A DNA stretch of 64,000 nucleotides. It comes from Roseiarcus sp050010035. GTDB lineage: Bacteria > Pseudomonadota > Alphaproteobacteria > Rhizobiales > Beijerinckiaceae. Positions 17,581-28,200 of the stretch are shown one piece after another (position 1 is the first letter of the stretch; each line of letters starts with the position of its first letter). The stretch is taken from NCBI GenBank assembly GCA_050010035.1, contig JBEKLU010000007.1:17717-81716 (forward strand), written 5' to 3'. The position numbers and the translations under genes were made by a program. The notes under the pieces were generated by a model. That model was not told the origin of the DNA and searched no databases. It worked only from the letters and a program-made list of their open reading frames with translations.

Positions 17581-19767
17581 CAAGGCGAATGCGAAGCATT
17601 CGTCCGCGTCGTGCTTCGCCCGACACCTCTCAGCGAACGAAACGTTCGCCTGACACCCGCGAGGGGGGAAGGAAAGTCACATCCCCTCGAACGCCGCATC
17701 TTCGCCGTCGCCGGCGCGCTCGTCTTCGTTCTCGGCCTCGCGCTGCCCGCGGCGTGGAACGCCTATCTCGACCGCCTCGGGTCGCTCGATCTCGCGTCCG
17801 CGCGGGTCGGCTCGACGATCGTCGTCGATCGCGACGGGCGGCTGTTGCGCGCTTTCACTCTTCCCGACGGGCGCTGGCGTCTTCCCGTGACCAGCACCGA
17901 GGTCGATCCGCGCTATCTCGCGATGTTGCTCGCCTACGAGGACGGGCGTTTCTACGCGCACGGCGGCGTCGACTGGCGCGCGATGGCGCGCGCCGCCGCC
18001 CAGTGGATCGCGCGCGGCCATGTCGTCTCCGGCGGTTCGACCCTGACGATGCAGGTGGCGCGGCTGATCGAGCCGCGCGACGACCGCACCTTGAGCGCCA
18101 AGCTGCGTCAGATGACGCGCGCCTGGCAGATTGAGGGGCGCCTGGCCAAGAGCGGCATCGTCGATCGCTATCTCATGCTGGCGCCGTTCGGCGGCAATCT
18201 CGAAGGCGTGCGCGCGGCCTCGCTCGCCTATTTCGGCAAGGAGCCGCGCAAGCTGACGATCGGCGAAGCGGCGCTGCTCGTCGCGCTGCCGCAGTCGCCC
18301 GAATCGCGCCGGCCGGAGCGCTTTGCCGAAGCGGCGCGCATCGCGCGCGCGCGCGTGCTCGATCGCGTCGCGGCGCGCGGAATCATCACGCAGGAGGAGG
18401 CGGACGCCGCCAAGCGCGAGCCGATCCCCGAGACCCGCAAACCCTTCCCGCTGCTCGCGGCGCACGCCGCAGAAGAGGCGGTGGCGGCGGATCCGAGCGC
18501 CCACGTGCTGAAGCTGTCGATCGACGCGCGCCTGCAAGCCGCCCTCGAGGGGCTTGCGCGCGAGGCGGCCCAGCGCCTCGGCCCCAGGCTTTCCGCGGCG
18601 ATCGTCGTCATCGACAACGCCAGCGGCGAGGTGAGAGCGCGGATCGGCGCCGCCGATTACCTCGACGCCGAGCGCGGCGGCTCGCTCGACATGTCGCGGG
18701 CGCCGCGCTCGCCCGGTTCAGCGCTGAAGCCGTTCATCTACGCGCTGGCTTTCGAGGAAGGCCTCGCCCATCCCGAGACCGTGCTGTTCGACCGCCCCGC
18801 GCGTTACGGCGCCTACGCGCCGCAGAATTTCGACCTCGGCTATCAGGGCACGGTGACGGCGCGCAAGGCGCTGCAGATGTCGCTCAACCTGCCGGCGATC
18901 GAGCTGCTCGCCGATGTGGGTCCATCGAATTTTCTCGCCCGCCTGCACGGCGCGGGCGCCCAGATCGCGCTGCCCAAGGACACGCCGATCGGCCTGGCGA
19001 TCGGCCTCGGCGGCCTCGGAATCTCGCTGACCGACATCGCGCGGCTCTACGCCGGCCTGGCGCGCGGCGGCGAGGCGCCGGCGCTGGTCGAGCGGTTCGA
19101 CGGGGCGGCGCCGATCATCGGGCCGCGGCGCGTCACCGATCCCGTCGCCGCCTATTACGTCGAGGACATCTTGCGCGGCGCGCCGCCGCCCTCGAGCGCC
19201 TTGAGCGGCCGCATCGCCTTCAAGACCGGCACCTCCTACGGCTTTCGCGACGCGCTGGCGATCGGCTACGACAAGGGCACGACCATCGCCGTCTGGGTCG
19301 GGCGGCCCGACAACGGCCCGACGCCGGGCCTCATCGGCCGCCAGACCGCCGCGCCGATCCTGTTCGACGCCTTCGCGCGGCTCGGCCGCGACATCGAGCT
19401 GATCCGTCCGCCCAAAGGCGTGCTGCGCGTCGCGACGAGCGCCGATCTGCCGCCGCCGCTGCGCCACTTGCGTCTCGACGCGCCCAAGACGATCGCCGCA
19501 ACCGCCGCGACGCCGCTGAAGATCGCCTTTCCGCCCGACGGCGCGCGCATCGATCTCGGGCTGAAGGACGGCGAGCGCGGGCAGGCCCTGGCGCTCAAGG
19601 CGCTGGGCGGCGCCCTGCCGCTCACCTGGTTCGTCAACGGCGCGCCGATCGGCGAGCCCGACCTGCGCCGCCAATCGCGTTGGCGCCCCGACGGCGCCGG
19701 TTTCGCGCGCGTGTCGGTGATCGACGCCAAGGGCGCGTCGGATTCGATCGTGGTGCGGCTGGAGTGA
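17506..19767 (+). CDS. pbpC: Penicillin-binding protein 1C (transglycosylase/transpeptidase)
   Basis: A bifunctional murein synthase anchored by one N-terminal membrane segment (RIFAVAGALVFVLGLALPA). The GT51 domain has LLAYEDGRFYAHGGVD and GGSTLTMQ. The transpeptidase has SALK (Ser ~405), SLN (in MSLNLPA) and KTGTS (~573). A C-terminal PBP1C domain ends in WFVNG..., and the total length of 753 is typical. It works with the alpha-2-macroglobulin encoded just upstream, in the known MagD/PBP1C pairing. The start is uncertain: ATG 17506, ATG 17533 and GTG 17611 are in frame, but the first two lie inside a palindromic repeat, so the GTG (718 residues) is more plausible. Confidence 0.9.
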   Translation: MFVLQEYASMVSVPAQRASRRDPSSQGECEAFVRVVLRPTPLSERNVRLTPARGEGKSHPLERRIFAVAGALVFVLGLALPAAWNAYLDRLGSLDLASARVGSTIVVDRDGRLLRAFTLPDGRWRLPVTSTEVDPRYLAMLLAYEDGRFYAHGGVDWRAMARAAAQWIARGHVVSGGSTLTMQVARLIEPRDDRTLSAKLRQMTRAWQIEGRLAKSGIVDRYLMLAPFGGNLEGVRAASLAYFGKEPRKLTIGEAALLVALPQSPESRRPERFAEAARIARARVLDRVAARGIITQEEADAAKREPIPETRKPFPLLAAHAAEEAVAADPSAHVLKLSIDARLQAALEGLAREAAQRLGPRLSAAIVVIDNASGEVRARIGAADYLDAERGGSLDMSRAPRSPGSALKPFIYALAFEEGLAHPETVLFDRPARYGAYAPQNFDLGYQGTVTARKALQMSLNLPAIELLADVGPSNFLARLHGAGAQIALPKDTPIGLAIGLGGLGISLTDIARLYAGLARGGEAPALVERFDGAAPIIGPRRVTDPVAAYYVEDILRGAPPPSSALSGRIAFKTGTSYGFRDALAIGYDKGTTIAVWVGRPDNGPTPGLIGRQTAAPILFDAFARLGRDIELIRPPKGVLRVATSADLPPPLRHLRLDAPKTIAATAATPLKIAFPPDGARIDLGLKDGERGQALALKALGGALPLTWFVNGAPIGEPDLRRQSRWRPDGAGFARVSVIDAKGASDSIVVRLE

Positions 19768-19846
19768 CGGGCGTTTCGCCCCGAACGCGGACCCACGACG
19801 ACCGCGAGGCGAAAGGCGGTCGCCCCCGCGATCGGTCGGCGCCGGA

Positions 19847-22201
19847 TCAGGCCGCGTTCAGGCGCTTCTTTTCGGCGACCATCTTGCGCGCTTCCAGTTC
19901 TGGAACGGCCGGGCTGAAATAGAAGCCCTGGACTTCGGAGATCGAGCCGACGCGCTCGATGTAGCGCAACTGGAGGTCGGTTTCGACGCCCTCCACCAGG
20001 ACGCTCATGCCGAGCCGCGCGCACATCTGGGCGACGCTTTCGACGAGGATCGAGGCGCGCTCCTGCAACCCCAAGCCGATGGTGAACGAGCGGTCGATCT
20101 TGATGCGGTCGAGCGGGAACGCCAGCACGTAGCTCAAGCTCGAATAGCCCGTGCCGAAATCGTCGAGCGAGATGCGGATGCCGAGCTTGCGCAAGGATTC
20201 GAGCGTGGCGCGCGTCGAGCCGCGATCGTCGAGCAGGGTGGACTCGGTGATCTCGAGGTCGAGGCGCTCGGGCGCGAGCTTGGCCGCGCGCAGCGCCTCG
20301 ACAACCGTCTGCTCGACCCTGCCGTTGCGGAATTGCATCGGCGACAGATTGACGGAGACGCTGATGTCGTTCGGCCAGGCGGCGCAGGCCAGGCACGCTC
20401 GCCTGAGCACGCTGGCGCCCAATTCCTCCATGAGGCCCAGTTCCTCGACGATCGGGATGAACTCGCCGGGCGACACCCGCCCGCGCACCGGGTGGTTCCA
20501 ACGCGCCAGCGCCTCGAATCCGGCGACTTCGCCGGTCGCCACGCCGACGATGGGCTGGTAGTAGACCTCGATCGCGTCGTTCGCCACCGCCGCGCGCAGA
20601 TCGAGCTCGATGAGACGGCGGATTTGTATCTTGGCGTCCATCGACTTCTCGAAGGCGCGCCAGTTGCCGCGCCCTTCGCCCTTGGCGGCGTAGAGCGCCA
20701 TGTCGGCGTTCGAAAGGATGGCTTCCGGGGTCGAGCCGTCGTCGGGCGCGCTCGCGCTGCCGATGCTGGCGCCGACGATCACTTCGTAGCCGTCGATGAA
20801 CACCGGCCGGCGGATTTCCCGGATGATCTCGCCGGCGAGCTCCGCCGTCTGCTGCCGATCCCTGACCGGGCGTTGCAGAATCGCGAACTCGTCGCCGCCC
20901 CAGCGCGCCACCAGATCGGTCGGCCGAACGATCGCGTGAAGCCGCTTGGCGATGGCGGCGAGCAATTTGTCGCCGCGCGCATGACCGAGACTGTCGTTGA
21001 CCTGCTTGAAGTCGTCGAGGTCGAGAAACAGCACATTGACCGAGTCGCGCGCGTGGCCGCGCACGCGCAGCATCGCGGAGAGCTCTTCCTCGAAGCATCG
21101 CCGATTGGGAAGCTCGGTGACGGGGTCGATGCGCGCCATCCGATCGATCGCCAGCGCCGCGTTGCGCCGTTCGGTCACGTCCTGGACGACGACGACGACG
21201 CCCTCTCCCTTCATGCGATGAACCGTGATCTCGATCGCGCGCTTGTCGACGGTCTCGAAGGGAACCACGAAGTCCTCTTCGCGGCTGTTGTGGAAGAGCG
21301 CCTGCCAGACGCGTTCGACCTCGGTCCGGGCGACGACCTTGTTTCGCACCAATTTGCGAAGGATCGCGCGCAAGTCCGCGCCGACCTGCACGTCCTCTTC
21401 GCACAAGCCGAAGAGGTGAAGGAACTGGTTGTTGGCCACGGTGAGACGGTCCTCGGCGTCGACCATCACCAGCCCGTGCGACATGTTGTTGAGGGCCATG
21501 TCGAGCCGCTTGGCGAGCATGGCTGTTTCTTTTTGCGCCGCGACGACGGCTTGGAAATTCGCCCGCAGCCGGTTCGAGGACCCCTTCATGAAGAGGATGA
21601 GAGGGATGAATCCGATGGGGATCTCCAGAGGATACCAGCCGCCCGCGACGATCATGGCGACGCTCAACGGAACGAAGCCGGCGACGAGCTGGAGATTGAT
21701 TCCTCTGTAGATCGCGAAGCTTCGCGTCACCATCCCGAAGGAATAGGCGAGCGTCATCGTCGCCGCGAGAAATCGGGTGAAGGCGTCGTCCGTCACGCAG
21801 AACGCGATCAACGTCCAAACGGAAAGCGTGGCCATGTAGACCACGGCGCCGCCGGCAAAGATCGCTTCTCGTCGACGAGCGATTTCGACGCTGCCGCTCG
21901 GCCGATGCCGAGAATGAATTTCCATGAAGTATAGTCGGACCAGGCTGACGACCAGCTGCAAGCCCGCACAAGCCCAAAGGATCGCGCTCCTGGCGGCGAC
22001 CGCGGCGACCACTTCAGTCAAAGTCACCATCACCGCCGACGAGAGAAGCGCTCTGATGTCGACCAGGAGGTCGTCGACGAAGCCGATATAGAGCTCGTCC
22101 GGCAGTTCGTCGCCGAGCGAGGATACGGCAGGGATTCGCGGAGACGCCATAAAAATTACCGAAGTGTTAGTAAGCTGCGGGCCACTATCCATGGCCCGCA
22201 T
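19847..22201 (-). CDS. Membrane PAS-GGDEF-EAL cyclic-di-GMP enzyme
   Basis: 784 residues. The N-terminal ~205 residues hold about six hydrophobic segments. A PAS-like domain (~228-345), GGDEF (~355-510) and EAL (~530-775) domains follow. The cyclase site RWGGDEF (435-439) is intact and is preceded by the inhibitory RPTD site (426-429). The phosphodiesterase motif EAL (563-565) and its metal/catalytic residues NLSPMQF, EITES, DDFGTGYSSL, KIDRSF and EGVE are all present, so both activities are possible. The ATG at 22201 has AAGGA seven bases upstream, which supports this start. It is transcribed divergently from the unknown protein at 22314. The environmental signal is unknown. Confidence 0.9.
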   Translation of the reverse strand: MRAMDSGPQLTNTSVIFMASPRIPAVSSLGDELPDELYIGFVDDLLVDIRALLSSAVMVTLTEVVAAVAARSAILWACAGLQLVVSLVRLYFMEIHSRHRPSGSVEIARRREAIFAGGAVVYMATLSVWTLIAFCVTDDAFTRFLAATMTLAYSFGMVTRSFAIYRGINLQLVAGFVPLSVAMIVAGGWYPLEIPIGFIPLILFMKGSSNRLRANFQAVVAAQKETAMLAKRLDMALNNMSHGLVMVDAEDRLTVANNQFLHLFGLCEEDVQVGADLRAILRKLVRNKVVARTEVERVWQALFHNSREEDFVVPFETVDKRAIEITVHRMKGEGVVVVVQDVTERRNAALAIDRMARIDPVTELPNRRCFEEELSAMLRVRGHARDSVNVLFLDLDDFKQVNDSLGHARGDKLLAAIAKRLHAIVRPTDLVARWGGDEFAILQRPVRDRQQTAELAGEIIREIRRPVFIDGYEVIVGASIGSASAPDDGSTPEAILSNADMALYAAKGEGRGNWRAFEKSMDAKIQIRRLIELDLRAAVANDAIEVYYQPIVGVATGEVAGFEALARWNHPVRGRVSPGEFIPIVEELGLMEELGASVLRRACLACAAWPNDISVSVNLSPMQFRNGRVEQTVVEALRAAKLAPERLDLEITESTLLDDRGSTRATLESLRKLGIRISLDDFGTGYSSLSYVLAFPLDRIKIDRSFTIGLGLQERASILVESVAQMCARLGMSVLVEGVETDLQLRYIERVGSISEVQGFYFSPAVPELEARKMVAEKKRLNAA

Positions 22202-22313
22202 TAAGAAGTCCTTTATATCATTCTAACATTCCCCTATTACCGAGCCGCAAAATTCAGGCATACGAAAGGCCGTGAGCGCATTACTTTTCGCGGGAGCGCG
22301 CGGGTGGCGTGAA

Positions 22314-22925
22314 ATGAGCATGTTCGAACTGCAGGGGATCAACACCGATTTTGTCGACCGCAGATCGCGGATCGGCGTCACGGTCGTCGGCCGCGTCGGC
22401 GAGAACGACTTCGAGCGAGCGCAGGCCGAGATCCGCGACGTCGCCGCCTACGTCGATTATGACGATTGGCTCGACGCGCTCGACGGCCTGCAAATCGGCC
22501 TGTCGATGGCCGGCGTCGACGCGACGGCGGTCTGCGTCGATCTTTCGGCGTTCCTGCAATGGCGCGACCTGACCGGGGCCTCGTGCGACCAGAGCGCGCT
22601 CGACGCGTTCGCCGCGTTGTCGCTGACCATGCGCGGTTCGCGCGCCCCGAAAGCGCTCGCCGTCGTCAGCGAGTTCGATTTCGCCATGCATCCCGCCGAA
22701 GTCGCGGCGTTCGCCGACGGCCGCGACTATCGCGGCTGGTTGCGCCGCCGCCGGGAGACGCGCGCGAGCGCGGTCGCGGCCGGGCGGCAGGTCGCGGAAT
22801 TGCCCATTCGCCTCGAAGGCTTCCGCGAATGGCGCGCCTGCGTCGGGCAAGGCGCGTGCGAGGCGGCGCTCGATCGCTACGCGCAGCTCCTGCTCGAGCA
22901 TTTGACGAGCGACCCGGCGGGCTAG
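22314..22925 (+). CDS. Conserved-looking hypothetical protein
   Basis: A 203-residue protein from the ATG at 22314; a second ATG at 22320 gives MFELQGINTDF, and an upstream GTG at 22272 is also in frame. It has no signal peptide or membrane segment. The composition is acidic in the first half (DYDDWLDALDGLQ) and basic near ~150 (RGWLRRRRE). Residues ~45-120 suggest an alpha/beta fold. I do not recognise a family. It lies between a c-di-GMP enzyme (divergent) and an N-acyl amino acid synthase-like gene on the same strand, separated from the latter by a 137-base AT-rich promoter-like gap. The frame and codon use look genuinely coding. Confidence 0.65.
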   Translation: MSMFELQGINTDFVDRRSRIGVTVVGRVGENDFERAQAEIRDVAAYVDYDDWLDALDGLQIGLSMAGVDATAVCVDLSAFLQWRDLTGASCDQSALDAFAALSLTMRGSRAPKALAVVSEFDFAMHPAEVAAFADGRDYRGWLRRRRETRASAVAAGRQVAELPIRLEGFREWRACVGQGACEAALDRYAQLLLEHLTSDPAG

Positions 22926-22981
22926 GCAGTTATTACAATCATCTGCTGTATTATAACGCGCCTCGTTGTTAACCAAGTCTC

Positions 22982-22996
22982 TTAAAGTATCCTTAA
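22982..22996. promoter_or_regulatory. CtrA-like box upstream of the N-acyl amino acid synthase-like gene
   Basis: TTAA-AGTATCC-TTAA matches the alphaproteobacterial CtrA half-site arrangement TTAA-N7-TTAA (known consensus TTAA-N7-TTAAC). A second weaker one, TTAACTCTTGCTAAC, follows at ~23014-23028. The stretch is much more AT-rich than its surroundings and ends 35-80 bases before the ATG at 23063. Binding is inferred from sequence only. Confidence 0.4.
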
Positions 22997-23062
22997 GAAG
23001 CCTTTACACTTTTTTAACTCTTGCTAACCTTGTTCCGTCAACAGGGTTAAGCGAGGGTTTCG

Positions 23063-23809
23063 ATGGACGCGCATATCGTCGACGTTACGTCCCGTTTTTC
23101 GGAACGTGTTCTTCGGTTTTTGGAGAGAGTTGAGCATCGCGTCGCCAGAACCGCCGCCGAACGGGAGGCCGTGTTTCGGCTGCGATATGACGCTTACATC
23201 AGCAACGACTTGATCGAGGCGCGCGACGATCACCAGATGTATGACGTGAATTACGACGACGACCCCAACGCCTGGATCACCACGACGTTCATCGACGGCG
23301 AACTGGCCGGCACGACCCGGGTCAACCTCGCCATCGACGAGAACGGAAATCTTCCCTGCCTCGGCGTCTTTCGCGACGTGATCGCGCCTCACCTCGAGGC
23401 GCATCGCGTGATCGTCGAATTGACCCGCACCGCGGCGCGCCTCGACTTTTCCGGCGCCTTTCCGGAACTGCCCTATGTGACGCTGCGTCCGGCCTTCCTG
23501 GCGGCCGAATACTTCGACGCCGATTTCGCCGTCGCGACGGCGCGCGCCGAGCACCTGGGCTTTTTTCGCCGCATCTTCCGCTTCGAGCCGTGGTGCGAAT
23601 TTCGCGACTATCCCGGGGTGACCACCAAGATCGCGTGCTTAGGCTCGGATTTTCGAGCCGGCAAGGAGCGCGTCGAGGCGCGTTATCCCTTCTTCCGCTC
23701 CACGGCCGCCGAGCGCGAGGCGATGTTCGGGCCGCGCGACGGCGCGAAGGCCGGCCGTTGTCGCGCTTCGTGGGAACATGCCAGGTTCGAGGCGCGGGCG
23801 AGCGCGTAA
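23063..23809 (+). CDS. N-acyl amino acid synthase (FeeM)-like GNAT protein
   Basis: The 248-residue product resembles the FeeM/acyl-homoserine-lactone-synthase branch of GNAT acyltransferases. An N-terminal region has VFRLRYDAYISNDLI, where the RxxxY pattern is typical. A core strand shows the GELAGTTRVNL motif. A later helix-rich half contains VIVELTRTAARLDF and AAEYFDADFAVATARAEHLGFFRRIF. FeeM-like enzymes move an acyl chain from acyl carrier protein onto an amino acid. There is no signal peptide. The gene stands alone downstream of CtrA-like boxes and is followed by the efflux operon after ~217 bases. The product acyl molecule is unknown; the family call rests on overall pattern. Confidence 0.65.
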   Translation: MDAHIVDVTSRFSERVLRFLERVEHRVARTAAEREAVFRLRYDAYISNDLIEARDDHQMYDVNYDDDPNAWITTTFIDGELAGTTRVNLAIDENGNLPCLGVFRDVIAPHLEAHRVIVELTRTAARLDFSGAFPELPYVTLRPAFLAAEYFDADFAVATARAEHLGFFRRIFRFEPWCEFRDYPGVTTKIACLGSDFRAGKERVEARYPFFRSTAAEREAMFGPRDGAKAGRCRASWEHARFEARASA

Positions 23810-24026
23810 CCTCGAAAGTCGTCGCGCGCTAATATTCGCTGAAACAATGCGCTCGCCGCCATAAGGTTCGGCGCCGGGCGCTCACAGAGGATTGATCGCG
23901 CCCATCGCAATATCATTGCTATTCTGCTTCACCTTATGCCAAACGGGCGGCGCCGGCCAGGTCCTGCGGCTTATCGGGCGCGCGACGTGATGCGCTGGGT
24001 TCGCCGGGCGGCGTGGCGCCGAGAGG

Positions 24027-25253
24027 GTGAAACGCGCGATGGGATTTCGAGGATTGGCCGGGGGCGCCGCGTTCGTCGTCGCGGTCGCGCTCGCCTACGG
24101 CGCTTACGCCCCGGACAAGATCGAGGCCTGGTTTCCCGCGGCTGGCGTCTATGCCCACCGGGCGCACGACGCGCTGGGCGGCGCGGCGAACGAGCGAGCC
24201 TCGGCGCAAGCCCCCGCCGGGACCAGAACGCCGGCCGCGCTCGTCTCCGTGGCCACGGCCAAACGCATGGATTACCCCGTCACCATCGACGGCCTCGGCC
24301 AGGTGCAGGCCTACAACACCGTGACGGTGCGCACGCGCGTCGACGGGCAGATCGAGAAAATCGCCTTCGACGAGGGCCAGATGGTCAAGGCGGGCGATCT
24401 CATCACGCTGATCGATCCTCGCCCGTTCCAGGCGGCGCTCGACCAGGCCAAGGCGAAGCAGGCGCAGGACCAGGCCAATCTCGCCAACGCCAAACTGGAC
24501 CTGCAGCGCTACGCCACGCTCGCCAAGCAGAGCTTCGCCACCCAACAGCAGCTCGACACGCAGAACGCCCTGGTCACCCAATTGATCGCGCAGATCGCCG
24601 CCGACGCCGCGGCCATCGACGCGACCCAGGTGCAGCTCGATTACACCACCATCCGAGCGCCGATCGCCGGGCGCGTCGGTTTTCGCCTGGTCGACGAGGG
24701 CAACATCGTCAACGCGGCGCAGCAGACCGGCATCGTCTCGATCGCGCAATTGCAGCCGATCGCGGTCGTCTTCACCGCGCCCGAGGACGACGTCTGGCGG
24801 ATCAACGCCGCCATGGCGAGGGGCGCGCCGCAAGTGGAGGTGCGAACCTCCGACGGCGCCCGACTGCTCGCGACCGGCACGCTGACGGTGGTCGACAACC
24901 AGGTCGACGTCCCCAGTGGCTCGATCCGGCTGAAGGCGGAATTCGGTAACAAGGACAGTGCGCTGTGGCCTGGCTTGGCGGTCGCGACGCGTCTGATGGT
25001 CGACGTGGCGAAAAACGCCCTCGTCGTGCCCGACCGAGCCGTCCAACACGGTCCCGACGGTCTGTTCGTCTACGTCATCGACGATCAAAATCGCGCCGCG
25101 GTGCGTCCCGTCGCGGTTTCGCACGAGGACGAAGACCTCGCCGTGATCGACAAGGGATTGAACGACGGCGATCGCGTCGTGACGGTCGGCCAGTACGGGC
25201 TCCAGCCGGGCGCGCGCGTCGGCATCGACGCGTCCGCCAGCACGGGGAGCTGA
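24027..25253 (+). CDS. RND efflux periplasmic adaptor (MdtA-like)
   Basis: 408 residues with an N-terminal membrane/signal segment (FVVAVALAYGAYA). A biotinyl-lipoyl-like domain starts at ~MDYPVTIDGLGQVQAYNTV and contains VDGQIEKIAF...EGQMVKAGD. An alpha-hairpin (~135-200, QDQANLANAKLDLQRYATL) and beta-barrel (TIRAPIAGRVGFRLVDEGN) follow. It links the inner-membrane pump to an outer-membrane channel. The pump gene begins four bases after its stop region, so the two form an operon. No outer-membrane factor gene follows. The ATG at 24027 places the hydrophobic segment at the N-terminus; an upstream in-frame start is not needed. Confidence 0.9.
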   Translation: MKRAMGFRGLAGGAAFVVAVALAYGAYAPDKIEAWFPAAGVYAHRAHDALGGAANERASAQAPAGTRTPAALVSVATAKRMDYPVTIDGLGQVQAYNTVTVRTRVDGQIEKIAFDEGQMVKAGDLITLIDPRPFQAALDQAKAKQAQDQANLANAKLDLQRYATLAKQSFATQQQLDTQNALVTQLIAQIAADAAAIDATQVQLDYTTIRAPIAGRVGFRLVDEGNIVNAAQQTGIVSIAQLQPIAVVFTAPEDDVWRINAAMARGAPQVEVRTSDGARLLATGTLTVVDNQVDVPSGSIRLKAEFGNKDSALWPGLAVATRLMVDVAKNALVVPDRAVQHGPDGLFVYVIDDQNRAAVRPVAVSHEDEDLAVIDKGLNDGDRVVTVGQYGLQPGARVGIDASASTGS

Positions 25254-25257
25254 CGGC

Positions 25258-28200
25258 ATGGACGGAGGCGTCTCCGGCCCCTTCATTCGCCATCCCGTCG
25301 CGACGACGTTGTTGATGGTGGCGATCCTGCTGGCGGGCGCCGTCGCCTATCCCCTGCTGCCGGTCGCGCCGTTGCCGCAGATTGACTTTCCCACCATTTC
25401 GGTGAGCGCGTCCCTGCCCGGCGCGTCGCCCGACACGATGGCCTCCTCGGTCGCCCAGCCGCTCGAGCGGCAGATCGCGCAGATCCCCGGCGTCACCCAG
25501 ATGACGTCGACCAGCTCGCTGGGCGCGTCGGCGATCACGGTGCAGTTCGACCTCGACCGCAACATCGACGCCGCGGCGAACGACATCCAAGCCGCGATCA
25601 ACGCCGCCGCCGGCCAATTGCCGAAAATTCTGCCCAGCCCGCCGATCTATCGCAAGGTCAACCCGTCGGATGCGCCGATTCTCATCCTGTCGGTTTCGTC
25701 GGACGTGGCGCCGATCACCGAGGTCGACGACGCCGCCGAAAACATTCTGGCGCAGCAGATCAGCCAGATCTCCGGCGTGTCGCTGGTGCGCGTGGGCGGC
25801 CAGCAGCAGCCCGCGATCCGCATTCAGATCGACCCGGCCAAACTGGTCGAGAAGAATCTGCAGCTCGAGGACGTGCGGGCGCAGATCGGCATCGCGACGG
25901 TCGACAGCCCGAAAGGCGCGGTCAACGGCGTGAGGCAGTCGTTCACGATCTTCGACAACGATCAATTGACGCAGGCCAAAGAGTGGGACGACGTCATCGT
26001 CGCCTACCGCGACGGCGCGCCGGTGCGCATCCGCGACATCGGGCAAGCGATCCGCGGGCCGGCCGACGTGACGCAGGCGGCCTGGGGCAACGGCAAGCGC
26101 GACGTGTTCCTCGTCATTTTCAAATTGCCGGGCGTGAACGTCATCAAGACCGTCGAGAAGATCAAGCAGACGATGACGCGCCTGCAAGCGGCGATCCCGA
26201 CCTCGATGCACGTCTCCGTGCTCTCCGACCGCACCACGACCATCCGCGCCGCCGTCCAGGACGTGCAATTCACGCTGATGCTCACGATTTTTCTCGTCGT
26301 GATGGTGATTTTCGTCTTCCTCCGGAGCTTCTGGGCGACGGTCATTCCGAGTTTCACGGTGCCGCTGGCGCTGCTTGGGGCGTGCGGCCTGATGTGGGCG
26401 GCGAGTTACAGCCTGGACAATCTTTCGCTGATGGCGCTGACGATCGCGGTCGGATTCGTCGTCGACGACGCCATCGTCGTGCTCGAAAACATCACCCGCT
26501 ACGTTGAGCAGGGCATGAAGCCGTTCGAGGCGGCGCTGAAGGGCGCGGGCGAGATCGGCTTCACCGTTCTGTCGATCTCGCTTTCCCTGGTCGCGGTGCT
26601 GATTCCGCTGCTGCTGATGACCGGCATCATCGGCCGACTGTTCCGCGAATTCGCGGTGACGCTGGCGATGACCATCCTGGTCTCGGCGATCGTGTCTCTG
26701 ACGCTGACCCCGATGATGGCCTCGCGCTTCCTGAGGGATCATAAGCACGACCGTCACGGCCGGCTCTATAAGCTGAGCGAGCGCGGCTTCGCGGAGCTGG
26801 CCAAGGCCTACGAGCGCGGCCTCGATTTCGTGCTTCGGCATCGCTTCGCGACGCTGATGGTCTTTCTGGCGACCGTCGTCGCGACGGGCTATCTCTTCGT
26901 CGTCATCCCCAAGGGATTCTTCCCGCAGCAGGACACCGGCACCCTTTTCGGCACTTCCGACGCGCCGCAAGACATTTCGTTCGCGGAAATGGCGAAGCGG
27001 CAGCAGGAATTAGGCGCCGTCATTCAGTCCGACCCGGACGTCGAGAACGTGGCGATGGCGATCGGCGCCGGCGTCGGCAACGCCGCGCAGAACAACGGAC
27101 GCATGTTCATCACGCTGAAGCCGCGCGAAGAGCGCGAAGCCGACGCGTTCCAGATCATCGCCAGGCTGCGCCCGAAACTCGCCCAGGTGAAGGGCGCGCG
27201 CCTCTATCTTCAGGTGGCGCAGGACGTGACCGTCGGCGCTCGCGCCGCGCGCACCCAATTTCAGTACACGGTTCAGGACGCCAATCTCGACGAGCTGAAC
27301 GAATGGGCGCCGAAGATCCTGGCGAAACTCGGCGGCCTGCCGGAACTGCGCGACGTCGCGACCGATCAGCAGATCGCCGGAACGACGCTGACCATCTCGA
27401 TCGACCGGGACATGGCCTCCCGCTTCGGCATTCAGCCGCAACTCATCGACGACACGCTGTACGACGCTTTCGGGCAGCGGCAGGTCGCGCAATATTTCAC
27501 CCAGGTCAACACCTACGAGGTCGTCGAGGAAATTCTGCCCAGACTGCAGGGCGATCCCAAGAGCCTCGAGAAGCTCTACATCCGCTCGCCGACGACCGGA
27601 CAGATGGTGGCGATGAGCGCCTTCGCGAAATGGACGACGAAGCCGGTCACCTCCCTTTCGATCAGCCACCAGGGACAATTTCCGGCGATCACCATCAGTT
27701 TCAATCTCGCTCCGGGCGTCGCGCTCGGCCCGGCGACCATGGCGATCCAGATCGCGGAGCGCGATCTCCACCTGCCTCCGGCGCTGGCGACGACTTTCCA
27801 GGGCAACGCCCAGGCGTTCCAGGACTCGCTGACTACCGTGCCGTTGCTGATCCTGGCCGCCCTCGTCGTGGTCTATCTCATCCTGGGCGTGCTGTACGAG
27901 AGCTTCATCCACCCGCTGACGATCCTCTCGACCCTGCCGTCGGCCGGTTTCGGCGCGCTCGCGATGCTGATGATCTTCGGCTACGAATTCAGCCTGATCG
28001 CGTTGATCGGCTCGATCCTCCTGATCGGCATCGTCAAGAAGAACGGCATCATGATGGTCGATTTCGCCATCGCCGCCGAGCGCGACGAGCATTTGTCGCC
28101 GGAGCAATCGATCAGGAAGGCGGCGCTGTTGCGCTTCCGCCCGATCATGATGACGACGATGGCCGCGATGCTGGCCGGCGTGCCGCTGATGCTCGGACAA

